Shown: one piece after another, positions 11,950 to 21,636 of the stretch
Numbering within the stretch: the stretch's first letter is position 1
Layout: each line of letters opens with the position of its first letter
Source of the DNA: Karstenula rhodostoma CBS 690.94
Taxonomy: Eukaryota; Ascomycota; Dothideomycetes; Pleosporales; Didymosphaeriaceae
Direction: 5' to 3'
Length of the DNA: 64,000 nt
Assembly (NCBI GenBank): GCA_010093485.1
Contig: MU001508.1
Location: forward strand, 696,051-760,050
Notes under the pieces: generated by a model
Told to the model about the DNA's origin: nothing
What the model saw: the letters and a program-made list of their open reading frames with translations, nothing else
The model's database searches: none
Translations under genes and position numbers: made by a program

Positions 11950-14900
11950 AAAAGTATTTAAATTTCTAACTTATTTAGGGGAATACCTTTTATACTTTCT
12001 ATAATATTTTAAAATAATAGATATAAGATTTATATATATAACCTTATTAATTCTAATATATTTATATATAATTTTATTACCTTATAGCTAGAGAAAGTAC
12101 TAAAATACTAACTTAGTATTAAGTTAATATAGCTTAAATACCTAATCCCTCTTAAGAGTTTTACTAGTAAGAAGGCTACCTTAGTTAATTACTACTTTTA
12201 AGTAGTACTTAATATTAATAGATACCCTATAATTATATAGTTTATTCTATATAAAATAGGAGACTATAATCTTATTATAAAATAAAAATTCTTTAAGAAT
12301 ACTAAGATATTAATTAATTATTATAACTAGTACTTATTATAGCTAGATAATATATTATTATAGATTATTACTCTACTTATAGTACTATACTATCTACTCC
12401 TACTAGTTAATAAAGAATATTAATTTAATACTAACTAATAGGATACTAATTTTAAAAAAGAGAATATTTAACTTTAATAAGTATAATTACTTTATAAGGA
12501 ATACTCCCCTATAAAGGAGTTTAAAATCTTTATAAAGTCTATAATATTATTTATCTCTTTAGTATAGGCTACCCCCTAAAACTATAATAATTATTAACTA
12601 TCTTTAGTAAAGCCTATTCTAGATAAGGACTTTATTATAATATATTATATATTTTTAAATAAGGATAGTAATAAAACTAAACTACTAGAGTCTAGAAATA
12701 AGAGTTAGTAATTAGCTAAGTCTAGTATTAAAAATAATACCCTAGTATATAGATATAGTAATAAATTACTATATAATAATAAATTATTACTAGAGGAATT
12801 AATTACTTTTACTAAGTCTAATCCTACTAGAGACCCTAGTAAATAAGTTACTAAAAAACTCTTATAAGAGCTAAAGATTAAACTAAAAAATTATCTAAAG
12901 GACTAAGTTATTACTACCTTCTACCCTATAGAGTAGCTTTAATATAAGGAAGATTTATATAAAATAAATAAAGTATTATCTAATCTAGAGCTATTACCCC
13001 TAAAGGAACCCTTTAAATATTAAATACTAATAAGGGAATAGCTCCTTAAGATTAGTATTAATATTTTAACTATTTCTATTATAATATTTATAATTAGTAT
13101 ATAAGATATAGAGATTAGCTCTATTAATTAATATAAATTACTTAAACTTATAAAAACTAAGTATTATAAAAAGGAAGCTATAGCTAACTCTCTAAAAAAG
13201 TCTTAAAAATAGCTACTAATAAAACTTAAAGCTAAGCTTCCTTATTATAGATAGGTAAAAATAGATATTTCTTACTTTAGTAAATAAAAGGTAAATACCT
13301 TACCCCTATAATAGAAAGGTATTAATTATAATATTATCTTTACTAAAGATATTAGTATTTTAAAGACTTTCCTACTATATCCTATATCCCTTAATAAGCT
13401 AGAATTACTATACCTATATATTTAGAATATAGTAAAGAAAGGGTTTATCTCCTCTAATAATACTAGCTTTACCTCCCCTATCTTATATATAAAGAAGTCT
13501 AAAGGGGGGTAATATCTTTATATTAATTATAAAAGGCTTAATAGTATTACTAAAAAAAATATTATTTTTATATTACTATTAGAGGAAACTCTTATATACC
13601 TATTTAAGGTATATATATTTACTAAACTAGACCTATAATAAGTCTTTTACTATATATAACTTATTAAATATACCTCTAACCTCTCTATATTTTAAATTTA
13701 ATATAGTAACTTTAAGTATAATATTCTTCCTTTTAGTATAACTAATAAACTAGTATTATTCTAATACTTTATTAATATAATTCTAGCTAATATAATTAAC
13801 TTAATTTATATAGTTTATATTAATAATATCCTTATCTACTCTAAGAACCCCTTAGAGTATAAGGCTTATATATCTAAAGTTATTAAATAGCTAAAAGAGT
13901 ACTACCTCTATTATAATATTAAAAAAAGTAAATTTACTATTTAAGAAATTAAATTCTTAGACTTTATTATTACTACTAATAGGATCTATAAGGACTCTAA
14001 GAAAGAAACTATAATATAGAACTAAGAAGAACCTACTAGCCTCTATACCCTCTAATCCTTTTTAGAATTCTATAACTACTATTAGGTCTACCTTAAAAAC
14101 TATAGATATATTATTTAACCCCTAACTAAGCTAACTAAAAAAGGTATCTAGTATAAGTTTAAAAATAAGAAATATACTACTTTTTAAGCTATAAAGGACT
14201 TTTTCTACTTAAATAATTTTATTATATAGTACTCCCCCTACTATAAGATATAGATAGAGACTAATACTAGTAATAATATTATTATAAAAGCTATTTTATA
14301 GATATAAAATAATAAAATCTAGAAATCTTTTAGTTTCTACTTATATAAAATAAAATTAGTAGAAATAAATTATAATATTTATAATAAGAAAATATTTACT
14401 ATTATAGGTAGGTTATATATATAGCGTGCCTAGCTTATTAGTCTATAGTTAAAAGAGTTATTTACTATTATTATAGACTATTATATATTTAAATACTTCT
14501 TTATAAAGTAAGAACTTATATCTTACTAGACTTATTAGTTAGAAGTATTATTCTAATATAACTATATAATTATATTTTACTCTAAATCTATAAATATTAT
14601 AGCTAATATACTATTATAGAAATAGAAAGAACTAGTTATATAAAAGATAAAAGCTAAATTAGTCTATATAATATATTTCTTCCCCTAATAATAGGATATT
14701 ACTAATAATAATACTAATAATAAGGACTATAAAGTAGTAGTATTAGTTATTACTACTAAACTAAACTAGTAGAATAGGGAGGCTAAATTATAAAACTTTC
14801 CTATTATACTAGTAGACTACCTACTTAAAGTAAATTATATTAACCTAATTTTAGAACTACTTTAAAAGGCTATTTTTAAACTAAATAGTAAATATAATAG

Positions 14901-16270
14901 AATACCTTTTAGGCTTCTTTTATACTAAGACTACCTAGTTATCTCTAAAACTAGTTAGCTTTAAATAATCCTTATTAATATAGTTTATTTCTACTAGATA
15001 ACTATATACCCTAGTACTAAAAAGACCTATAAACTTATCTAGAAATTATACTATTAGAGCTATATATATATAGATATTAAATAGTTTATATAAAATTATA
15101 AGATTTACTACTAGACTAAGCCCCTTTATAATAAGAAGCTAGGTCTACTTTAATTACTACCTATTTTAGAGGCTATATAATAAAATATCTCTATAAACTT
15201 TAAAAGCTTTCTACTAGACTAAAAGGGCTTTAATAATATTATAGTTTATATATACTATTTAAGTAAATATATCTTTTTACTACTATACTATAAAATAATT
15301 ATTATAGAATAGACTACCTCCTTTTATTACTAGTATATCTAAAGAATTTTTAATATTCCTAAATTTATTATATTAGATTAAGGGTTATAGTTTATTTTTA
15401 ATTTTACTAGTAAATTATATTACCTTATAGGTATATAATAGAAACTTATATCTATAAGTTATACCTAAATAGATAGCTAAACTAAAATATATAATAAGTA
15501 TATTAACTAGTATCTCTACCTATTTATTAATAAATTTTAGGATAACTAGTTAGATTTACTCCCTTTAATAAACTAGGTATAAGCCTCTTTACTTAATAAA
15601 TCTACTAGTTTCTTTCTATATAAAATTAAGTTTAGCTATAAAGTTAAAGTCTTTTAGGACTAAAGGGATAGAGTTAGGTTATTTAAGAACTCCCCTAATA
15701 ATATTAGTTTTAAATAAGCCTATAAGTTTATTACTACTTATTTTAAAATTATTACTTAAATTTATAACTAGGCCTATTAGAACCTTATTATAGTATAAGA
15801 CTTAATAGTAAAATAAGCTAATAAATATTACTAACTATCTAATTTTATTATTAGTAACTTTATCTATATTACTCTAAAAGGCTTTTTAATATTATATCCC
15901 TTTATTAAACTTAATAAGTAAATATATAGTTTATACTATATTATAAAAATAAAAGGATTATTCTATAAACTTAAATTACTATTATATATAAAAATTTATT
16001 TAGTATTTTATATAGACTATTTTTAGAAAGCGCTTAATAACCTACTTCCTAGATAATACTAACTATAGGAATTACTAACTAAAGTTAATAATATTCTTAA
16101 GTAAGAAATATTACTTATTTATAATAGCTAACTAAGCTAGAAAAAACTCTAATACTAAGTAATATAGTAAGACTATAACCTAGATAATATATAGTATCTA
16201 GTATCTAACTTTAGAAATATTTTAAAGTTAATAGGTAACTTTTATAATACTAATCCTTAAGTAGCTAGGC
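11950..16270 (+). pseudogene. pol remnant: protease, RT, RNase H, integrase, chromodomain
   Basis: Broken translation shows the Gypsy pol order. The protease core near 12042-12075 reads LINSN in place of a DSG-type core. RT spans about 13450-14010, with a KKSKGG start and YINN in place of YLDD/YIDD at 13816-13827. RNase H is near 14250-14420, with ETNTSNN in place of an ETDAS-type motif. The integrase core is at about 15200-15560, with YLSKYIF and PKFIILD segments. A chromodomain-like tail is at about 16090-16260 (DYNLDN then LVSNFRNILKLIGNFY). Each substitution of Asp by Asn or Gly by Ser/Asn is a G-to-A change. Frames are shifted and stopped throughout; no restoration is attempted. Confidence 0.88.
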
Positions 16271-16857
16271 CCTCTAAGTACCTAGATACTTAGAAGAAAG
16301 CTATTCTTAATAAAGTATTTTTAGATAGTAATTCTAAAAATAATATACCTATTAAGATAAGTAGTTAATAAAGGGTTACCTAAAAATAGGCTAATTAGTA
16401 TAGTAGTTTAATCTAAATAGCTTATCTAGTATTTATAAGATATATTTATCTTATACTTTTTAGTATTATAAAGGATTAAGCTTTATATATTAAGTATTTT
16501 AAGTCTTTAACTATAATAAGGAATTTAAGGTCTTAAACTAGATCTTAACTTTTTCTTATAGGATTAGGAAACCCTATATAATATATATATAATAGTATAT
16601 AGCTAACTACTTAGAAAAATTCTAAATAAAGGTATTTTTATATAGGAAATTATAGAGCCCTATATAATTATATTAAAGTAAAATACTCTAATTTAGTCTA
16701 TAACTATATAAGTTTAATAAGAAATTTTTTAAAAATATAGAGAATATTTTTCTTTATTTTTATTTTTTCTTTCTAGACTAATTTATTCTTTTCTTTTTTT
16801 TTATAGATATAAGTATTCTTATAGTCCTTAGGAACTATTAAGATTCTAAATTACGCT

Positions 16858-16870
16858 TAAAGGGGGGTAG
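16858..16870 (+). other. Polypurine tract of the retrotransposon
   Basis: TAAAGGGGGGTAG directly before the 3' LTR, the usual position of the plus-strand primer. Its GG runs survived RIP because they contain no CA/TG. The primer-binding site after the 5' LTR (from 9183) is too altered to assign a tRNA. Confidence 0.75.
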
Positions 16871-17116
16871 TATAAGGGTTAATTTAACTTAAGATTAAAT
16901 CCCTTTATAGAATATTTATTTATCTTTAAGCTTAGGCCTTATTTAGTAGCCTATATATAGATTAGTTAGTAAATCTTAAATACCTAGTATATAAAGAGTT
17001 CCTCTTTAGGACCCTTTCTATCTTAGTATCTTAAGTTTAGTCTTAATTTATATAGTTTCTTCTAGCTATCTAATTCTAAGAGTGTTTACCCTATTTAGCT
17101 ATATCCTGGCCTTATA
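16871..17116 (+). repeat. 3' LTR
   Basis: 246 bp, collinear with 8937-9182 without insertions or deletions. It retains slightly more C and G than the 5' LTR toward its right end, for example GAGTGTTTACCC and ATATCCTGGCC. Confidence 0.95.
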
Positions 17117-17121
17117 ATAGT
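17117..17121. repeat. Retrotransposon target-site duplication ATAGT, right
   Basis: Exact match to 8932-8936. Confidence 0.9.
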
Positions 17122-17122
17122 C

Positions 17123-17148
17123 CTAGATCACGCTGACCGAATAGGCCC
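17123..17148 (-). repeat. Right terminal inverted repeat of the outer element
   Basis: Inverted match to 8503-8528, followed by TTA at 17149-17151. Only about 30 bp separate the retroelement from this end, so the insertion was close to the right edge of the small element. Confidence 0.75.
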
Positions 17149-17151
17149 TTA

Positions 17152-17714
17152 CAAGTGATTGGCCCTGCGGGTGGGGCGGGCTAGTCCTCTGGCATCACCT
17201 TGCATGACCCCACAGCAACACAAGATTCGTAGAACTTTTGCGAGTAGAAACAACCAATGTCACCTAGGCATAGGGGCAGCAGGGTGTTCTATTCAAATCC
17301 ACTTCAGCTTGCTCGTGTAAGCCCCAGGGCCCGAGATATATTCCGCTGGATGCACCTCTCCATGATTGACTAGCGTTCCTGGAGGATTTCATGCATGTTG
17401 TTCATGTATGCTGCCATCTCGCTAATCTGCAACCCCAACACGGTTTGGGGAAAGAAGCGGACGACTAGCCAGCCGCCCAGGCCTTCGGTGCCGTACGCAC
17501 TTTAGGAACCTTCTTTGACACGCTACCAATCTAGACCTTGCTTAGTATCTGCGGCCCCTAGCATGTTCAAGAAACGTCCACAAATAAAGAATGGTCGCCG
17601 TTCTTGTGTGCCGCGATAATCGTTCCACCTCAGGCCATCTCACTCTCACCTACTTGACTGAGCGATACTTTTTTTTGTTTTTACAACGAGACTTCACATC
17701 ACATCTCAGAAGCC
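17152..17714. other. Flank between transposon island and acyltransferase gene
   Basis: Base composition returns to normal at once. No gene seen. Presumed promoter of the acyltransferase; no convincing TATA box. Confidence 0.5.
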
Positions 17715-19097
17715 ATGCCATTGACTTGGAAAGAGACACGACCGGGGCGCTGGGAGCGTCCGCAATCCTGCTTGGAGAAGATCAACCTTCTAAATAGAAA
17801 CGTCGATAAAGCGCTTGACCGCGACAATTGGGCCAAAACTGCCGTTGCTAAAGTCGAGTTCGACCCCAAATTAGGAGACCCGGTGCAAGGCTTGAAGACA
17901 GCTTGGAAGCAAGTCCGATACAACTATCCCGAAGTTGCAGCTTTTCCCTACAATGGCACGTATATGTATCGAGTTGGGAACCCAGACCAGGTACAACTGT
18001 GGGTGTCGGCAACCTTTGTCGTCGAGCACGACACCACTATCGATGAACTTTTCGGACACCTTCCCAGGACCGAACAAATGATGTGCTATTATCTTCCCGA
18101 CACCTCAGAGATACTCGTCCGTTCGCCACATTATCGACTCGATGCCCGGGGGGCCATTTTCGTCCTCAACTACCTTATCAAATCACTAGCCAACCCGGAC
18201 CCTGTCCTCATCTTTGGTGGCTGCGCGGGAAATCTCTCTCCAAGTATCGACCATGCACTCAACATTCCTAGCGAATTCACCCCAGAGATTGAGGAAGCCG
18301 CCGAAAAACGAATGGCCACAATGGAACCGCACAATCCTCTCATTGAGCTCACGCCCAACGCCAAACCGAATCGAGCGGGTGCGACAAGGCGCCGCTTTCT
18401 CAAATTCAGCGAAGCCGAAACGAAGGCAATCACCAAAGGCGCCAAGTCCGCGGGCATGGAATATACCTCCGCAATGCACGCAGCTGTAATTGCTGCTGTT
18501 GCCCGACTTGCACCGCCCACGGAGGTTCAAAGCTACATGGCTTCATTCCATTGCGACCTTCGCTACCTGATACCGAAATCGAGCAAGACCAAAGCGGCTC
18601 CAACCGTGTGCACCGATGCGATTACCACCGATGTTGAAGTTTCTCCTTCAACGAACCTGAAATCGTATTACAATCAACTCGCGCCGGTATACGCCGGCGG
18701 ATACGAGCCCTACCTCGAGTCTACCTCCTGTTTCTACGAGAAGCTGGCCAAACATACGTACGCTGACGGCAAGGGGCACGAGTCGACAGACGGCACCGCA
18801 CAGCCTCGCTTCGGCCCTCTCGGTATCATCGATGACCAGCTCACCAAGCAAGTCAAAGGTGTAGTTCGTGTCACGGACTTCTGGCTTGGAGGCGAGACGC
18901 TCACCAAACGGAAGATGGTGCACAACTGGATTTGGGAGAACCAGATGGCTTTCAGCTGCTGCTACAATGAGAAATACTGGGATGATGAATTTGTGGAACA
19001 TTTCCTGCAGACTATCAAGAGCGTGCTGATGGAAGAGGTGGCCAAGACGTCATCATCCAGCTTGTCTAGCAAGCTGAAAGGTATGATGTTGAAGTGA
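17715..19097 (+). CDS. CAT/BAHD-fold acyltransferase, Tri3-like
   Basis: Single exon of 460 aa. An HxxxD motif (HYRLD, about residues 140-144) is the catalytic signature of the chloramphenicol-acetyltransferase/condensation superfamily, where His acts as general base in acyl-CoA transfer. The overall layout (N-terminal WERPQSCLEKIN stretch, HxxxD, then a long C-terminal half ending in a DDEFVEHFLQTIKSVL helix) recalls trichothecene 15-O-acetyltransferase-like proteins of fungi. No signal peptide, so probably cytosolic. It is the first gene after the transposon island and converges on an FAD monooxygenase 700 bp downstream. A role in decorating a small molecule is inference; the substrate is unknown, and sequence at family level does not imply trichothecene synthesis. 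Confidence 0.82.
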   Translation: MPLTWKETRPGRWERPQSCLEKINLLNRNVDKALDRDNWAKTAVAKVEFDPKLGDPVQGLKTAWKQVRYNYPEVAAFPYNGTYMYRVGNPDQVQLWVSATFVVEHDTTIDELFGHLPRTEQMMCYYLPDTSEILVRSPHYRLDARGAIFVLNYLIKSLANPDPVLIFGGCAGNLSPSIDHALNIPSEFTPEIEEAAEKRMATMEPHNPLIELTPNAKPNRAGATRRRFLKFSEAETKAITKGAKSAGMEYTSAMHAAVIAAVARLAPPTEVQSYMASFHCDLRYLIPKSSKTKAAPTVCTDAITTDVEVSPSTNLKSYYNQLAPVYAGGYEPYLESTSCFYEKLAKHTYADGKGHESTDGTAQPRFGPLGIIDDQLTKQVKGVVRVTDFWLGGETLTKRKMVHNWIWENQMAFSCCYNEKYWDDEFVEHFLQTIKSVLMEEVAKTSSSSLSSKLKGMMLK

Positions 19098-19792
19098 AAC
19101 ATGGTCTTTATGTGGTTTGGCTGGAGTTTGGATGGTTTCGGGCGCAATATATACCACTGTCGTGTTTGGAGCGGTATTTTAGCATTGCGAATCCCAACGT
19201 ACATGAATCAATGGTTTTCACTCCAGTAAGCGGCTCGGTACTGCACATAAAGCAGTACAATCAAGCCGCGGTAAAATTTTGCTCCTGTGAGTCGGTGTCG
19301 AGATGCGAGCGACAGCAGACGAATCATTGCGCGATAAGATGTGAGGATAAGAGGTTTTGTACTCTTGAGGATCATGTCAAGGGTGCGATTCAGGAGCTAG
19401 CTTCTCTGAGGTTAGGGCTGTGGTTGTTGCGCATGAAGACCCTGCCCTGCGTGCGTCCTGTCGTGCAGTGCATTGCTTTTCTGATAACTCTATACTGATA
19501 ACTCTATACTGATAACTTTGTAAGTCAAGTTTCATCTGCGATAACCTTGCATAGTTCCGTACGCACATCGTGTTGTTTGCCGAGACGCTTGCACTTACTC
19601 CGCATTCGAGAAGGTGCTTACGCCACTTGCGTGCCGTGTGCCTGTGGCACTCCAGCTCTCATAACATCACCTGCACCCTAACGAAGACAATGCTTAAAGT
19701 TACCCTATGTCATTCGACGCATTTTGTATCCGGTTATGAACTCAGCGCAACCCATCCGACGCCTAACTTATTGAAGTGTGCATCGGCATTCA
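19098..19792. other. Convergent intergenic region
   Basis: Separates the 3' ends of the acyltransferase and the FAD monooxygenase. Contains a 14-bp tandem repeat (listed) and no gene. Confidence 0.55.
19481..19520 (+). repeat. 14-bp tandem repeat, about 2.9 copies
   Basis: CTGATAACTCTATA at 19481 and 19495, then a partial copy to 19520. Function unknown. Confidence 0.85.
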
Positions 19793-21636
19793 TCAGTCCC
19801 AGTTGCCTGAGCCCAGCTCCACAGCAACACCCTGCTCCAGGTCGCGCATGATCTCATCGATATTCCAGGGCTCCCATTTGTATCCTGGTGGATAGTTCGG
19901 TGGGATATTGGGATCCTGGTCGAGCGGTACGCCAGCCTTCATACCCTTGAGGCATTTCTCTGTACAGTATTAGCAAGAGTTGATTTCACGTGCGACCATC
20001 TATAACCGAGTACGTACCATAGTTATCGTACACATACTCTTCCGGATCATGGGCCCAGACCCATTTAGGATGCTTCGGCTGCGCCTTCTTGGGATCGAGC
20101 TTGACCTGTTCACACGCCGATATTAGCAAGACTGGGTACACGGGTAACGTTCATTCGCTGGAGAAACATACCTTGTTCCAGTCTGTGTCTTGCAACCGCT
20201 CCGCGTTCGAGAAACCCAGCTTCTGTGCGCACGCACATCGCAGGAATCGTAGCCTGACATGGGCTCTTACAGCGTCGGGCACGGCGTCCTTGCCACCCAA
20301 CTTTACACCCAATTCCAAACAGCTCGCCAGACTGACGGCGTCCTCGATTGCTTGCGTTGCGCCATTCCCCGAACTGGGCAAGAAGCTATGCGCACAATCG
20401 CCAATCTGGACCACGCGCGCGCCAGGTGAATGCCATTTCGGTTGAGGATTGCGCCAAAAGAGCTCGAAGTTGACAATAGTGTCCGGAGGCGTCAGGGCAA
20501 TGAGTTTCTTCAGGATTGGTGCCCACTCGGGGGCGGTGGACGCTGTGAGCGACTTGTCCATGTTCTGCAGGACGGATTGGGAGGACACGGTGTGGCTCCA
20601 TGACTCCTTCTCGGTACCGGTCGCATCGTGGTTGATGATCCAACACACGGTGCCTTCGCGGTTGAGTGTGAGACCGTAGGTTCCTGGACCGAGGAATGTG
20701 CGCACGATAGGGTCGTCGCCTTTCATCGAGAAGAACTCCCTTACTTCAGGGTCCTTGTCGAGGACTTCGACAGGAAACACTGCCTAGACGCAGTCTTGTG
20801 TTAGCAGAGTCGAAAGAAGGAGGATAGTCGTTTTCACTTACCCTCCACATGGCGCGGCCGGAGCTAGCCGCTCGTACTTTCCCACCCACGATGGTCTGGC
20901 TCTTGCTGCCGATGCCGTCGGCCGCAATCACCACATCCGCCTCGAACTTTTCACCTTCATCCGTCTCCACGCCCGCTTTGTTCTCGTCCTCGAAATATCT
21001 TATGACACGCTTGTTGAACAAAAACGGAATATCCAATCGCTGGGCTTGGTTGATGAACATCTTGTACACGAGTGGCCGCATTTGGAAAGCGCCGGGCGGC
21101 GTGTTCGGATTCAGGCCAACGGCACGCAACCGTTCGGACACCTTCATCGCGGGAATCATGAGCTCTCCGTCATGTTTGAACGTCTCCAAGAAACAGCTCT
21201 GCATCGATATTTCGTCGTACTCGGCCTTCATCGCTGGCCAGTGTTTGAAAAACCTGGTACCGGACAGGCCCATAAAGTACATATCGCCTGTCAAGGTCCT
21301 GTGTCAGCGGGCACCGTCTCCTCAGTGCCTGGCTGTAAAGCCGAGCGACTAAGAAATCTGCCACTCACCCATTGTGTTGATATCTGCACCGCGTTCCAAA
21401 ACCCGCACGCGGTGACCTTTCCGCACGCACTCGATTGCCGCGGTGAGACCGGCAAGGCCAGCACCGACAATTAATACATCGAGGCCGGAATCAGGGTAGT
21501 CGCCGTACAGCATCGCCGTGCCATCGTAAGAGAGGACGCTGTTCGAGCTTGAACGACGGGAACCATTGTTGGTATATGGACTCGAGCCCACGTGTGCTGG
21601 CAGAGTCTCTTCCTCAGACATTTGTACGTGGCCCAT
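19793..21636 (-). CDS. FAD-dependent monooxygenase, salicylate-hydroxylase-like
   Basis: Five exons on the minus strand: 21636-21369, 21287-20842, 20783-20172, 20105-20018, 19959-19793; 526 aa, all joins in frame at GT-AG sites. The FAD-binding fingerprint VGAGLAGLTAAIE is at about residues 56-68. The ADVVIAADGIGSKS segment is the DG motif. VVQIGDCAHSFLPSSGNGA is the GD motif that binds the FAD ribityl chain. These three define group A flavin monooxygenases (6-hydroxynicotinate 3-monooxygenase and salicylate hydroxylase relatives), which hydroxylate aromatic or polyketide substrates with NAD(P)H. The 50-residue N-terminal extension is poorly ordered; a second ATG six codons later is an alternative start. 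Convergent with an acyltransferase, so a shared pathway is possible but unproven. Confidence 0.9.

Larger units (their letters stand above)
8937..17116 (+). mobile_element. Ty3/Gypsy chromovirus LTR retrotransposon, RIP-degraded
   Basis: This 8180-bp element is bounded by two 246-bp LTRs and a perfect 5-bp target duplication. The order on the plus strand is LTR, tandem-repeat leader, gag, protease, reverse transcriptase, RNase H, integrase, chromodomain-like tail, polypurine tract, LTR. The pol order with RT before integrase defines Ty3/Gypsy; a chromodomain after integrase defines chromoviruses. The interior is strongly AT-rich with almost no CA or TG dinucleotides and is full of stop codons, so no protein can be made. 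The only changes from expected motifs are C-to-T and G-to-A, as RIP produces. Residual TG words are rare (for example near 14427 and 17083). Confidence 0.95.
8503..17148. mobile_element. PIF/Harbinger-like miniature element, split by a retrotransposon
   Basis: The left end begins GGGCCTGTTCGGTCGGTGTG and continues ATCT. The right end, reverse-complemented, reads GGGCCTATTCGGTCAGCGTG ATCT. Over 26 bp there are four differences, all transitions. Both sides carry TTA just outside. The GGGCCTGTT start resembles plant and fungal Harbinger/Tourist termini. Removing the retroelement at 8937-17116 and one copy of its target duplication leaves roughly 460 bp, a size typical of a MITE with no transposase. 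Its left arm from about 8570 onward is AT-rich like the retroelement, so both seem to have been mutated together. Family assignment is inference from ends and TSD only. Confidence 0.72.
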
